A stretch of 64,000 nt of DNA. It comes from Agarophyton chilense (lineage: Eukaryota; Rhodophyta; Florideophyceae; Gracilariales; Gracilariaceae). Shown here one piece after another: positions 1 through 10,558 of the stretch. The DNA is taken from positions 186,001 through 250,000 of the forward strand of contig JARGXX010000121.1 in the NCBI GenBank assembly GCA_030374765.1. The letters run 5' to 3'. The notes under the pieces were generated by a model that did not search any database, had not been told where the DNA came from, and worked only from the letters and a program-made list of their open reading frames with translations. Both the position numbers and the translations under genes were made by a program. Each line of letters starts with the position of its first letter. Within the stretch, counting starts at the first letter, position 1.

Positions 1-1155
1 TTCTAAAGCATTCACAATCGTATCCAGGACGTGTTTTTGTGTTGGTTTCAATGTATTATACCTGGATTGCAGTGTGCTTGCTTTTCGCACCACTCTTAAT
101 TGGCGAGTGACTACTGCACGATCAGTCTCAGTTTGTTCCTCATTTTGCTGGATATATTGAACAAAGAAGCTATGCTCACGGAGCAAACGACCTCCATGGT
201 GGTCAGATATGCTAATAATTCGTCGATACATTTCCAGCTTTCGCTGTTGTTCATCCCCGGCGTGAATATCGCTGCACAGCGCCTCCCAGTGATCAACAAC
301 CATTTTCTCTGCATCTGCGCCTTGCTGATACAGCGTAACTACCAACCGCCGCAGTTCAGATGAAGTGCTGTATATTTGAACTGCCTCTTCAATCGCAATG
401 GCAAACTCGGTACCGTCACTGAGCAGCCCGATTGCGATCGCTGCTTCCCGAAATGTGGAAAGCTGCTGTCCGTCAATGGTCCTCGCATCTTCGTAAGAAG
501 TTGAGACGCGATTCATTAGTAATAAACGCAGTGAAAAAAGCTCTATTTCGGCAGGAACGACGGCTCGAATTCTGGCGAGGCACTGATTCTCTTCTGACCT
601 CTCCACGACATACATCGACGGATCACAATCGTCTCTCAGCACTTGGGTACTGTCTCCATCAAACTGATTGAGTACACTAGTTGGGAGGGTTCGATACAGG
701 CGCACCTTTTCATAGTAGGAGAGGTAATCAAGACTGGCATATATCTCAGGTCTCTGAAAGTACCGTTCCAGTATTGATGGCTGTGAAGCCGTGTGAATGT
801 CATTAGGGCTGCGAAAAACAAAAGTTCTCTCTCCCTCCAAATGTATTGCAAGTCGCTCCATAGTGGGCAGAATAGAGACGTGACGAAACTCAAAGATTCG
901 CAAAGCAGCATTCACGGCACCCACCACACGTGCCCGGATGTAGGCACGGATTTCATTCTGCACCACAGCTGGTTGTTGGGTATCTGTACCCGATTCATTG
1001 TGGTTTCTAACATTCAAAGCAACTTCTTGTGCTTTGGGCTGCTCAAAAGCATACTTCATGAGATACGCTACCGCTCCTCCACCCTGCGTGCGCTCTACAT
1101 TGATGTGTGAGCGGTACTTCTTAGTGAGTGTAGGATTGTATGGCACGATTTTGAG
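1..1155 (-). pseudogene. Helitron replicase continued after a frameshift: Rep C-terminal part and entry to helicase
   Basis: Reading the minus strand in the phase with codons at 1150-1152 and 1-3 gives one open frame from about 1155 to the window edge with no stop. It begins KIVPYNPTLTKKYRSHINVE and runs on with YLMKYAFEQP, IRAYIRARVVGA and RIFEFRHVSILPTMERLAIH, which is the usual Helitron order after the HUH motif. The last residues (LKPTQKHVLDTIVNALE) look like the start of the Pif1-like helicase. The join to the 700-codon frame needs a one-base shift around 1150-1175. A spliced intron would be an alternative explanation, but there is no room for one. Confidence 0.75.
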
Positions 1156-3197
1156 ATCTTCTTCATTTCTTCTTCGGTAAACAACACGGTTTGTTCCTTC
1201 TTCGCGATGTATGTTCCTTGGACAATCATTGTGCTATCGTACCCAAATCGGCAACGACCTGCACGATTACGAAAATATGAAGAGTGGCGGTGGCGGTGCA
1301 TAGATAAAACGAGGGCGCGCAGTTCTTCATCTTCCCCTGGACTTGGTACTTCGACTCGAATCAGACTGTCAATGGCATCTACGTCTTCTATTACACCTCC
1401 TTCTAACCGTAGCAGGATGTGATGGTGCGGTACGTTTCGTTCTTGAAACTCCAGCTTTGCTGCAAGTCCCAAGCACTTGGACCCAAATAACTGTTCTGAA
1501 TTCTTTTCGAGGTCTTTCACAATATCGTTGATGTACTGGTTGTAAACTCTGGCAATCAAGTCTGGGCGGTCAAACAGGCGTGGACGATTAGCTGGTGCTG
1601 TGAAAGCACTCCTATGAGTCGTATCCATGCCTAAACGCTTCACATCCGCTCTCCATACGTTCATTGTGACGGTGATGAATAGCGAAGGGGGTCCTTTTCT
1701 TGCCACAATCGCTTGCACATCCTGTCGTTTACTTTTCCAGTACTTAGAAGAGTTCACTGAGTCATCAGGAAGCAAAATGCGTCCCATATGCCTGAATTGC
1801 GCGTCAGTCATTCCGCCAGTCGATTGATTTTGCGCTTGAACGATTTCCGTCTCTTGAACTATGCGTGCTTGCTGCTGCCGTTCTAGGTATTGAAGTCGCA
1901 TGTCTTCAATGTTCGTTTGTGTGCAAAGCAACCTCATTTGCATTAATGGACCACTATTAAGCAAAAAGTTATCTGAATACAGTCGACGCTTTGCATTTTG
2001 TGCCCAAATAAGCTTCTGAAGATTCCTCTGATCGAAACCGAGCCTTAAGCTTTCTTGCGTACCATTTCGTGCTTGCAGATAGAAACGCAGGTCGAACGGT
2101 TTATGCTCGTCGCCATACGGGTACAGAAGGGGAAATGTACCTCTCTCTGCTAGCATAGAAGACGGTTTCAGCAATTTACACCGCACTCGGGGGTTGCTGT
2201 TTGAGTTTACTGCAGCCCCTGCTTGCTCCGTGTGGCCTGTGATAGCTGCGTGTTCTTCCGTAACTGTGCCTTCAGTCAACTGAGGCACCTGGGCCTCGAC
2301 ATGGTACAGACCGCCCGGATCGACTACGAAGGTTCTCATCATGGATGGTCCAGCTCCAGGAGCATCTTCGGACATTGGACCTGCACCTACGTTGTCACCA
2401 GACACTGTTGCAGTTCTGGTCCTCTCATATCCGCGCACTATCACTCCCTCGTTCGCAGCTTGCGAGCTTACTTCAACCGTATTTTCTTCTTGTGCCTGCA
2501 TTTGCTCTGTTGTCAGCATCGCTCGATACCGCTCTCGCACCACATCAGGTTTGGGCTGAATCACCTCGTAAAGTCTCGGAACCATGTGTTTCACGTTGGT
2601 GTCCTGGATAAACGCTCGCAGGTTTGCTCGTGTATAGTGAGCAGGATCCAGAGAAGGAGGCCCTGCGCCCCAAAGAAAACTATACCGCGTGCTGCTCTGT
2701 CTCTGTGCCGGGAGAGCAAGTGCTGCAGTTCTTTCTAGTCTGAGAAACGAAGGGCCACATCCTGTGACATAGGACATGTCCATAAACGCTTGAGTGGTGA
2801 CAAAAAGCGTATTCAAGTTTAAGGAGTTCGAGTGGAATGCTCTTGAACGGTATATGCTTCGTATTTCTTCATTAGTATGGCGTCTACGAAATGTGACCCC
2901 CCATCCTGAATATTGTTTCATGCCACAACAGACTCCATGTACCTCTTTTTCTAAAAGCACACACCCACACCACTTGCAACTATGAATTCGTAACGTCCAG
3001 TCTTCGTACGGACACGAACCATAGGTGTGTGAAAACTCACCGCATCTTCTGCATCTGCGGGTTTCTACGGTGTACAACGTGTCAAACTCAGGAATGTTTG
3101 CACGAGTGGCTGGATCAATCCATGCTTGAGCAGCATCGGAATCCCATGCGTAGTAAACGCGATACAATCCACGATCTGGACATCCGGCAAACAGCAT
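1095..3197 (-). CDS. Helitron replicase, zinc-finger and Rep (HUH) part
   Basis: 700 codons from an ATG at 3195-3197. Two Cys clusters near the N terminus (CRRCGEFSH, then CKWCG and CC) match the zinc-finger region that precedes the Helitron-like N domain. The middle contains a line typical of the family (GPPSLFITVTMNVWRADVKR), and near the C terminus the HUH nuclease motif PHHHILLRLEGG, where two His coordinate the metal for the nicking reaction of rolling-circle transposition. The tyrosines expected after the HUH motif should fall in the continuing frame. The frame ends at 1095 because of a frameshift; family homology resumes at once in another phase (see 1..1155). Assignment to the family is firm; the exact start is not. 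Confidence 0.8.
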   Translation of the reverse strand: MLFAGCPDRGLYRVYYAWDSDAAQAWIDPATRANIPEFDTLYTVETRRCRRCGEFSHTYGSCPYEDWTLRIHSCKWCGCVLLEKEVHGVCCGMKQYSGWGVTFRRRHTNEEIRSIYRSRAFHSNSLNLNTLFVTTQAFMDMSYVTGCGPSFLRLERTAALALPAQRQSSTRYSFLWGAGPPSLDPAHYTRANLRAFIQDTNVKHMVPRLYEVIQPKPDVVRERYRAMLTTEQMQAQEENTVEVSSQAANEGVIVRGYERTRTATVSGDNVGAGPMSEDAPGAGPSMMRTFVVDPGGLYHVEAQVPQLTEGTVTEEHAAITGHTEQAGAAVNSNSNPRVRCKLLKPSSMLAERGTFPLLYPYGDEHKPFDLRFYLQARNGTQESLRLGFDQRNLQKLIWAQNAKRRLYSDNFLLNSGPLMQMRLLCTQTNIEDMRLQYLERQQQARIVQETEIVQAQNQSTGGMTDAQFRHMGRILLPDDSVNSSKYWKSKRQDVQAIVARKGPPSLFITVTMNVWRADVKRLGMDTTHRSAFTAPANRPRLFDRPDLIARVYNQYINDIVKDLEKNSEQLFGSKCLGLAAKLEFQERNVPHHHILLRLEGGVIEDVDAIDSLIRVEVPSPGEDEELRALVLSMHRHRHSSYFRNRAGRCRFGYDSTMIVQGTYIAKKEQTVLFTEEEMKKISKSCHTILHSLRSTAHTSM

Positions 3198-3215
3198 GAC
3201 GGTCGAATCAAGCTC

Positions 3216-3713
3216 TTAGAGCGATTGTTGTTCTTCTGAATGAATAGCAAAAGTAGGAACCTGCTGAAGCTCTGACTCAGCGGATGGTGCGGGAGCTAGA
3301 GTGATTTCATCTTCTTCAACTTCCATCGGAGCAGGCATCTCTTCTTCGACATTAGCCCGAGGATGGTTTTCAGTGGTTCTCGTGGTACTTGGAAGTGATC
3401 CATCGATGATTGGAGCTGTAATGATTTCATCTTCGTTAAAATCCAAGACGACGACTGGATCTTGCACATGCTGACCAGTTTCGTTTACTTGTACTTCATC
3501 TGGAGCATCTTCGACAGTAACCGTTACTCTTTCGGGTCCTTCCACTCCTGCGATTGTCGCGCCTCTATTTTCTCCAGAACCTCTTCTTCTTCGTCTCCAT
3601 CTCACGCCTTCATAGTTTTGTCTCTCTTCTTCTTCTTTATTCATTTTATTTTGAGCTTGTGCTAGCTCTTCGAATCTACGACAAAGTTTATGTAATATAA
3701 AAAACAAACACAA
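3216..3713 (-). CDS. acidic N-terminal segment of the Helitron protein, cut off by an in-frame stop
   Basis: This frame is in exactly the same phase as the 700-codon Rep frame that follows; the two are separated only by a TAA at 3216-3218 and five sense codons before the next ATG. A likely start is the Met of MNKEEEER near 3655; the earlier Met at 3713 is also possible. The segment is hydrophilic: a basic run (RWRRRRRG) and then a long stretch rich in Glu, Asp, Pro and Val (for example VEEEMPAPMEVEEDE). I recognise no domain. It most simply is the N terminus of the Helitron replicase split by one nonsense change; a small separate protein is the alternative. Confidence 0.5.
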   Translation of the reverse strand: MCLFFILHKLCRRFEELAQAQNKMNKEEEERQNYEGVRWRRRRRGSGENRGATIAGVEGPERVTVTVEDAPDEVQVNETGQHVQDPVVVLDFNEDEIITAPIIDGSLPSTTRTTENHPRANVEEEMPAPMEVEEDEITLAPAPSAESELQQVPTFAIHSEEQQSL

Positions 3714-4559
3714 CTAGACCGTGTGAAGAAAAATGTTTGATCTTTGGTTGCAGTTTGTTGCTTTGCACCCACCGGGGCTGGTTGCATGCAGCTGTCTTAA
3801 TTAAAAAAAAGCTGCAAGACTTATATTACCCAATGCAACTCATGCGCAGCACAGGGACTCTCGACACATTTCTGTTGAAAAGTGACGGACGAAGTGTGCC
3901 CAGCTGGTTTTCAAGCCGTATGCCGTTTAACCCGCGTCCGGTTGTTGGGATGGGTTTGCTATTACTCACTGCAATACTCCCTGACACGCAGTGGAGCAAG
4001 CGCTTTCCAGCCCCCAGAGGTACGACACGTCGGCCGCCCCAGACCCTGCACAGCAAGGTCTGCTGGTATAAGGTCTGGGAAACCCTCAAGACTTCCTGAA
4101 TCGCCGTCAAACGATCAGTGTACCACGAAGCACCTGACTTTTCCCAGATCCGTGGTACTCAGTGGGTTACTACGATGGCGGCCTGCACACGAGCTCGGCC
4201 TTGCCTAGGTCCCAGAGCAGTCACAGCACTCAGTCTCTTGTCATAGATTGCTGTGGCCCATGCCTGAAATTTGGAGGTTTTTTTGTGGTTAGGGTCAAGA
4301 GCCGAGTTGTCTGACCCGGTTCATCAGTGCACCATATATGCTGTTTTGGAGCCTGAGGGTCGGAGGTGTAACGTATTCTGATTGGTCGGCACTTGGGCGG
4401 CGCACGGCACTGTAGCAAAGTGCACTCGATAATTATTGGGTGGGAGTGCATTTGCGTGCCACGGGTCAGACGTGTAGGGAGATTTGGCGCGAAGGGGCCC
4501 CCCCTCATACTGATGACAATGATTAGAGATAGAAATCTCACGAACGACTGAACGGGCAA
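3714..4559. other. no gene recognised
   Basis: Several frames of about 100 codons are open on both strands, but they overlap each other and none shows a motif or a convincing composition. The 5' end of the Helitron should lie here; I could not place its TC terminus. Confidence 0.4.
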
Positions 4560-5640
4560 TCAACATGCCATACACACCCACTCCACCCAAACGCTGGTAT
4601 ACTTGGCATGCAGCTCCGCCAAATGTCTGACACAAATCTCAATGTCAATAAACTGTTCAAATATGTCGCCCACACCATCGGAAAGAGCGCTGACACTTTC
4701 TCCAACACGCTCGACGTCAAATTTAATCTCATCGCCACTTAGACGGGACACAAAGCCAGAAACTTCCGTCAGCACAAACGCCTGTCCACGGTCTCGTTTC
4801 TGCACCACGGTGCCCAAATCATCCGAAAGCTCAAGCGCACGCGTCGGCAATGGATTTGACTTTGACGGCTGGGCAAAAGGCGATGTGGACGGCAATGAAG
4901 GTGACGAAGAAGTAAGTTGTTGTTAATTGGTGACTCGAATGTGTCGAATGGTGGGGTCATAAAACCAACCGTTGATCTTTGCATTGATTTCCAACAACGG
5001 ATAATAGCCCAAATTTGGCGTTATGGCTGCATCCACGCCACAAGCGCAGCGGTGATAGGCCGGAACACTCTCTCAAGCGCCTTGTAAATCTGGGGCACTG
5101 CAATATACAAAGCAGTGTTTGTATACATACAATCATTCCGCAAAACGCGGAAAATCATAAGAATCCATGGCATATTCAACGGAGAGTCAGTATTTGAAGT
5201 ACCATCGTACCCTTCATCTTCTCCACTTCAATGGCACGGTTGAGGTCTTCCAAAAGAGTGCCCGAGATATCCACTTCCTTCACAGTGTCACTTCCCTAGG
5301 CATCAAAAGCTTTGCAGTTTTAGCAGCTTCGACCACACCAACATCACCATCCTCAACCACACTGCCAACAACACCAACGTCGGAAACAGCGGGACTTCCA
5401 ACTCCTTCTCCAGCCGCGAACTCCATATCAGTAACACCCAAAATTCCAATGCCCATGTCCTCCGCTTTGTTGACGGCGTTATGTGCTAGTCATTTTGCAA
5501 TCCGCACAGACGAGTTTCTCTGAAACTTTGTCTTGTACATAGCAGCAAGTTCTGGTGAGGAAAAGCGCGATGCGGCGGCGTTGGTGAGGAGGGCGCGGCG
5601 AGAGGCGAGAAGGATGAGGACGCTGCGGATGATGACATGA
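4560..5640 (-). pseudogene. degenerate unidentified gene
   Basis: The minus strand shows protein-like text that continues from frame to frame with stops between. From about 5640 there is an Ala/Ser-rich start (MSSSAASSSFSPLA) resembling a targeting peptide, then NKAEDMGIGILGVTDMEFAA, EDLNRAIEVEKMKGTMVLQ, NTALYIAVPQIYKALERVF, LGYYPLLEINAKINGWFYDP and finally a 90-residue acidic helical part with SALSDGVGDIFEQFIDIEI, ending at TGA 4560. At least four stops or shifts are needed to join these pieces. I do not recognise the family. Splicing cannot be excluded, but the large complete genes in this window have no introns, so decay is the simpler reading. Confidence 0.4.
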
Positions 5641-5995
5641 CGGTGGCCGTGGGTGGCGCGGCTGTGAGGGGGCTACGGTTGGTCACCGACTGGCGACCAC
5701 GGCGGCGATGGCGCGGCGGGCGCGGGTCATGCGTCTTCCAACGCCATTTGGAAGCGGATAACAAGGGAAGGAGGAAAAGGGCGGGCACGGATGTGAGTGC
5801 GTAAGAATGGGATCGGCGGGGCACACTGAATGTGAGTGAGTGGGTGGCGAACAGAATGCGGAGCAAAGAGCACGAAAAAAATGGCGACGAGAGCGGGGTG
5901 TTGAGCGGTTCGTGAAACGGGTGTGGAGTCAAAATGTAGACTTCACTGTGGAGCGCTGACAAATACAGACATAGTTTTACGCGACACACAACATA
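5641..5995. other. GC-rich stretch without a recognised gene
   Basis: Positions 5560-5800 are unusually G+C-rich and rich in CGGCGG-type words compared with the flanks, as expected for the 5' region of the decayed minus-strand gene beside it. The stretch ends at the TA target site of the Tc1-type element. Confidence 0.3.
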
Positions 5996-5997
5996 TA

Positions 5998-6130
5998 CAG
6001 TGCGTTTCAAAAACATATCCCTTCACAAAAACTGCGCCAAAAAGGCATTTCACGTACTGTAGAGCACTTTTCACAGCAAATAAAAACCACAAAGTCAATA
6101 ACACTGTTTCAAAAGTATATCCTTTATACA
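5998..6130. repeat. left terminal region of the Tc1-type element (outer and inner repeat)
   Basis: Outer copy 5998-6022, inner copy 6104-6130 in the same orientation; shared core TGTTTCAAAA followed by TATCC. The matching pair at the right end is at 7255-7279 (outer) and 7143-7172 (inner), inverted. Confidence 0.85.
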
Positions 6131-6145
6131 ATCATTCGCTCAATT

Positions 6146-7123
6146 ATGGCTCGTGGCGCACCTCTGACATGCTCTAAACAGCTGGAAATCATGGAATTAG
6201 TAGGTCAGGGTATGATTCCAGCAGATATAGCCCGAAACCTCAAGCGCAGCCCAAAAACATTCAGCAACTTTATCATAAAACCCGCTACACACGGAACAAA
6301 GCGTTCAACAGGCCGTCCGGCCGATAAGCGTGGAATTAAGCGAAAACTATGCCGCAACACTTTATCTTGCGGAAAAATTGTCAACAATCTAAATTTGCCT
6401 CTATCAAGATCTACAATATGGCGTGAAGTCAACCGTCAAAATTTGTTTAAGTACACAAAAATGAGGAAAACTTTTTTTAACAGATAATCACAAGAAAAAT
6501 CGAGTTGAATGGTGTGCTCAAAAGGCTTATTGGAAAACCGAATGGAATAATGTCATCTTTTCCGACGAAAAAAGTTTAACGTTGATGGTCCAGATTGCTA
6601 TAAAGTTTATTGGCATGATCTACGAAAAGAAAAGAAAGAATTTGTGACCAGGCATTCAGGAGGCGCATCAGTAATGGTTTGGGCTGGAATTTCCACGAAA
6701 GGAGCAACTGATATGGCTTTTGTTGAAACTACAATGAACTCTGAGAAGTATGCTGAGGTTCTAGAAAAATATCTTTTACCTTTTGCATACTGTATGCACG
6801 GAGAAGAATTCATTTTTCAGCAAGATAATGCACCTGTGCATAAGTCTAATTCTATGAAACAGTGGTTCAATGGTCTAAATATGTCGGTTATGGAATGGTC
6901 TGCGCGCTCTCCTGACCTCAACCCTATCGAAAACATTTGGGTAATGTTGGCCCGAATGGTTTTTGGGCAAAGAAGGCAATTTGATACAGTTTTTGATCTG
7001 AAAAATTGTATCAAAGATTGCTGGGAAAAGATTGACTCTAATGCTATCAATCCTTTTATAGATTCAATGCCAAAGCGTTGTATAAGTGTTATACAGGCTA
7101 GAAAAGCAAAAATAAACTACTGA
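6146..7123 (+). pseudogene. Tc1-type transposase (DD34E) with two homopolymer frameshifts
   Basis: The ATG at 6146 opens a helix-turn-helix part (QLEIMELVGQGMIPADIAR ... RSPKTFSNFI) and a linker with GRPADKRG, as in Tc1 N termini. The catalytic triad is all present: VIFSDEK, FQQDNAPVHKSN and SPDLNPIENIW, with 34 residues between the second Asp and the Glu. Two shifts break the frame: one at the T7 run about 6472-6478 and one at the A6 run about 6565-6570; after the second, one frame runs to the TGA at 7121-7123. Correct length and order otherwise (about 325 codons). It acts in the nucleus, cutting and rejoining at TA. As it stands it cannot make a full protein. Confidence 0.9.
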
Positions 7124-7281
7124 AATCGCGTTAGAATAAAAAGGATGCAATAAAGGTTATGATTTTGAAACGGTTTTTTTACTTGAAAATTTTTTCACAA
7201 TGATTTTGTTTGTTTTACTATAGCCAAAACGTCGATTTTTGGAAAATTTGCGCGAGGGATATGATTTTGAAACAGACTTTA

Positions 7282-8188
7282 GGATACGGCGTTTCGTTTC
7301 TTCGCCTGGCACGTGAGATGAAAGCATAGTTTGTAGCAGCAATTCAATCAGAACGCACACGTGGTTCCGGTGTGCACGTGGTAAAGAAGGCGGTGTAATG
7401 TTGCACGAAGTGAGTGCATCGTAAGATACACCCAGTTCTTCGTCTCATCAACAACGACCGGTTCGGTTTCTGATGGCAGTCGCGCTTTGACGTGTAGTCG
7501 TGCAGCATTGCTTCTTGCAGCTGGTGTTAGTTTCACTCGTGTTAATGGCCCCAACCACGTAGCCTCATGCCCCAAAGTGAGCCGAGCCCTTTACACCGGT
7601 GTTGCTGGAACAAAAGCCCGTGGCAGACATGCTTGCTTCCCGAAAGTGTTGTGTACTATTCTTATCTCAAACCAGCTGGTTGTCTTCCAGCCCTAATGGA
7701 ATATTGTTGAAGTAGTTGGCCGTCTGCGTCAGTCGTAGCGGGGGGTGGGGGGGGGGGGGTGCATGCGACATCAACACGAGATCCAGCGAGGTGCGTGTAG
7801 CGAATGTTCGGGAATCAAGGTTCGGCATATGTGTGGCTCGCCACGGATTTGTTACATTTCATCCTGAATTAATGCGACAGAGTACAACAGCTGAAAAATG
7901 CAAGAGGGACTTCTAACCGTCTTATGTAGTAGATACCAGTAACAAGGGTACGGTGCTTTTGCTCATGGACTTGCATCAGAAATGAGGTAGATTGCTAGCA
8001 ACCTCGGCTGAGCACTTTCTTCCTTAATGAGGGCGGAATCACTATCACCCTCTCAAGATTCTTATATATCAACTTATATCATACACACATGCGGTATGTT
8101 TAGAAAGTACTCGCGGCATGCCACATTGCATAAGTTTGTTTAAAGTCACGAGTCTCCGACAAATTGATTCTCGGGGGGTTATGAAATC
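7282..8188. other. no gene recognised; contains a long G run
   Basis: Short open frames exist on both strands (for example minus 7348-7575, rich in Arg, Leu and Thr) but none is recognisable. An almost pure G tract lies at 7740-7760, which could be a mutation-prone or quadruplex-forming spot or an assembly weak point. Confidence 0.35.
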
Positions 8189-8970
8189 GTGTTAGCATAT
8201 GCCCCAAGTCGTCGATTCTCGGTTTTTTTGTCTGTAGAGAACCATGGAAAACAGTCAGGATCCGCCGCACTGGAGCTCAGAATTGAAACGAAATGGATTA
8301 AACTTGTAGCAGAAAATAAGAGGCTTTTCAATGGTTCCAACTTGCGATTGGAACGCTTCTCTATATGTACTGAACGAGATATTTTTTATCTCGGTTTGAC
8401 AGACTACAAAACATATCTCGCCACATATGCACCCGCAAAATCTTTACTATCTTTTGGTCCAAGGCCCATGGCTTTGTCCCTTGGAAACGTATCAGTGCCC
8501 GTACACCTTCGTTCTAGTCAGATCAGGAAATTCTGCAGAGGGCAAGTTCAAAAGCGTGTTTCCAGGGGGTCGTGGTGAACCGAGTGAAGTCATTCGCATG
8601 ACAGGAAGCGACTGTCCGATTATCCGAACGGAACTTGCAGCTTTTGTTCGACGTGAGGCTTTGGCGGAGCTGTTCTTAGACGAGCATCTATTACAAAACG
8701 TTGATGAAATGCAATTTCTCGGAATTGTGAGAAGAAAGACAGATTTGAAACCTTGAATGATCTTCTCCGCTGGTTTGTTCTGTAATGCCTCTGAGGCTGA
8801 AAAGAAGTAGCGAGAAAGAAACAAATCACAGGAAGAATCCATGAAGATCTGCAGAGGTCCACTTAGCAGTATTATAGATTGAGGTTTGGGATCTACCGTG
8901 CCTGATGGTTACTAGGCCATACCAGAAGTGCTCAGCGCTTTTATGCTGTATGTTAAGATGCATCAATCAT
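8189..8970 (+). pseudogene. NUDT22-like Nudix hydrolase, degenerate
   Basis: Two overlapping frames carry the order of blocks I know from NUDT22-type Nudix proteins, which hydrolyse UDP-sugars. Frame one (8189-8578) has WIKLVAENKRLFNGSNLRLE and YLGLTDYKTYLATYAP, then a block like the PLGVGAA line. After a shift, frame two (8427-8756) has TFVLVRSGNSAEGKFKSV, the loop FPGGRGEPSEV, then REALAELFLDEHLL (degenerate Nudix helix) and EMQFLGIVRRKTDLKP. A TGA follows at 8755-8757 but the same frame continues with MIFSAGLFCNASEAEKK, matching the family strand, and then a TAG. Weak similarity continues to about 8970. At least one frameshift and two stops show that the gene is dead. Family call is by pattern recognition only. 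Confidence 0.55.
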
Positions 8971-10558
8971 AGAACTAGTCAATGTTTCACGAATGCGTAA
9001 GACTAGAACAACGTTATAGCGTACTAAATGATGGATGCGGTTCGAAGCAGAGCAGCAAAGAAAAGCAGTCTGTATCGTAAGAGTGTAGTCTCCACAGCGA
9101 AAACGACTTTCAAGCAGGTCCGTTTAACTGTATTTTTTGTTAACCATCATCCTACACTGCGTCAATTTCATGCCTATCAATCCCAGCATTTTGTAACAAG
9201 ACTATAAATGCTCCCCTGTAAGATACGAGAAGTGCGCGTGCGCTCTGTTCCAAAGCCTCTCAATTACTTTGAACAGGAAGTGTTTAGTATATCTGCTCAA
9301 CACGGTAATGACGCTTCAACCTCTCACTTACGCCACCAGTACCAAAGCTTGTCGACTCTTTGAACATCATGATTATTATAATCATGGCATCATTCTCTCT
9401 TCATTCATCTGCAAATGCCTTCGTCAGTTCGATCGGTACATGTTTCCATTTTCTTTTATAGAGCCTCCGCGATACAGTCGCCAAGCCTGGACATGATACT
9501 CTTTCCTCCTTCCAGAAGTCCACTTAATGTCGTGGAAGAATCTTCTGTGAAGTATTTTGAAAACCAAAACTTTTTGATTCTTGTATTTTGTGGAGAAACA
9601 TGCTTTTCAAATTATACACAATAATTTGGATATTTTATAATTGGATATATACTCAATCAATGCGGTCATCATTATTAAAGCTTTACGTACAGCCTCATAT
9701 ATTCACCGAATATTATTCAGATATTCAGATTCATTTCTTTCGGAGCCTTCCGTAGCCTACAACCTCACTGTATGATACAAAGAATGGATCACTTCTGAGT
9801 TCAAGAATTTTACAGGGGCGGGTTTTACTTATGGTAGCAATGCTCTTCGTCACCAATCAAGTTGATGTAGTCGAAGATAAACCCCCAGCCAAGTTCAAGC
9901 ACAATGGTAAGTTACTCGATGAGCTTCTGAGTTGAACCGCTGCTACTACACATTCACTAAAAAGTCGTACAGTATACTTTTTGGCGGAACAGGGAGAATT
10001 CCCGCCGTTCTCTCACTCAGGAATTACATCTTGTAGCTTCCCGTATTGATATAGATATACAACTTCATACCCATCTGCTATTACAGCATTGGTGTATATG
10101 TTTGCACAATCTGTGATGCTACGCTAGCTATTAACGACAAGATGATTATTGAAACAGTAGCAAAAAAGCCTTATTTGAGCTACGAAGTGCTTCAGCAATC
10201 TCATTCTCGAATAAGTCAAACTTGGCAACCCCATTTTTTCCGACCACTCCAAAAAGCACATCCCCATCATTTTCAGACCATGGGTCTGAGCTCATTCTTT
10301 CTACAGGACGCAATCAAAGCACTTATCCAACTAATCAAAGTGTAGTGAGCGGATTGTGGTTCCCATATTTCCAGAACTTAACATGCGGTATATTCAAAAG
10401 AATTGCCACCCAAATCATGACCAAAACGCCGCTGATAATGTATGCGGCAATAAACCACCCAGACTAATTGAGCTCCTTTTGAAAGGCTCCAAAACCTCAC
10501 ATAATCTCGAGTTCTCGAAAGGCGTTTTGATTCCAGTTCCGATAACGGGCCGTTGCGG
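8971..10558. other. no intact gene; short protein-like remnants on the plus strand
   Basis: AT-rich and mostly featureless. Two spots read like old coding sequence: 9830-10010 (MVAMLFVTNQVDVVEDKPPA, then a TGA and further open text) and 10222-10562, where three frames overlap with shifts between them (for example VVPIFPELNMRYIQKNCHPN). None of these pieces is recognisable. Confidence 0.3.

Larger units (their letters stand above)
1..3713 (-). mobile_element. Helitron (rolling-circle transposon), partial at left window edge
   Basis: A minus-strand Helitron-type replicase occupies the first 3.7 kb and leaves the window at position 1 before the helicase domain is complete. It is recognised from the order zinc-finger region, Helitron-like N domain, HUH nuclease motif and the linker that leads to a Pif1-type helicase. 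Neither terminus (5' TC, 3' CTRR hairpin) could be placed: the 5' end should lie above 3713 and the 3' end is outside the window. The coding frame has one in-frame stop and one frameshift, so this copy looks inactive. Confidence 0.8.
5998..7279 (+). mobile_element. Tc1-type DNA transposon, complete length, inactive
   Basis: A 1282-bp element flanked by TA on both sides (5996-5997 and 7280-7281). The outer inverted repeats begin CAGTGCGTTTCAAAAACATA at the left and, read inward from the right on the other strand, AAGTCTGTTTCAAAATCATA; both end in TCCCT. A second, inner copy of the same motif lies 106 bp inside on the left (6104-6130) and about 110 bp inside on the right (7143-7172). This IR/DR arrangement, with two transposase binding sites per end, is known from some Tc1 elements such as Sleeping Beauty. 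The transposase between them is DD34E but frameshifted. Confidence 0.9.

Noticed and set aside
7740..7760. G run as a regulatory quadruplex
   Set aside because: A single homopolymer tract without neighbouring genes; noted only as a possible assembly weak point.
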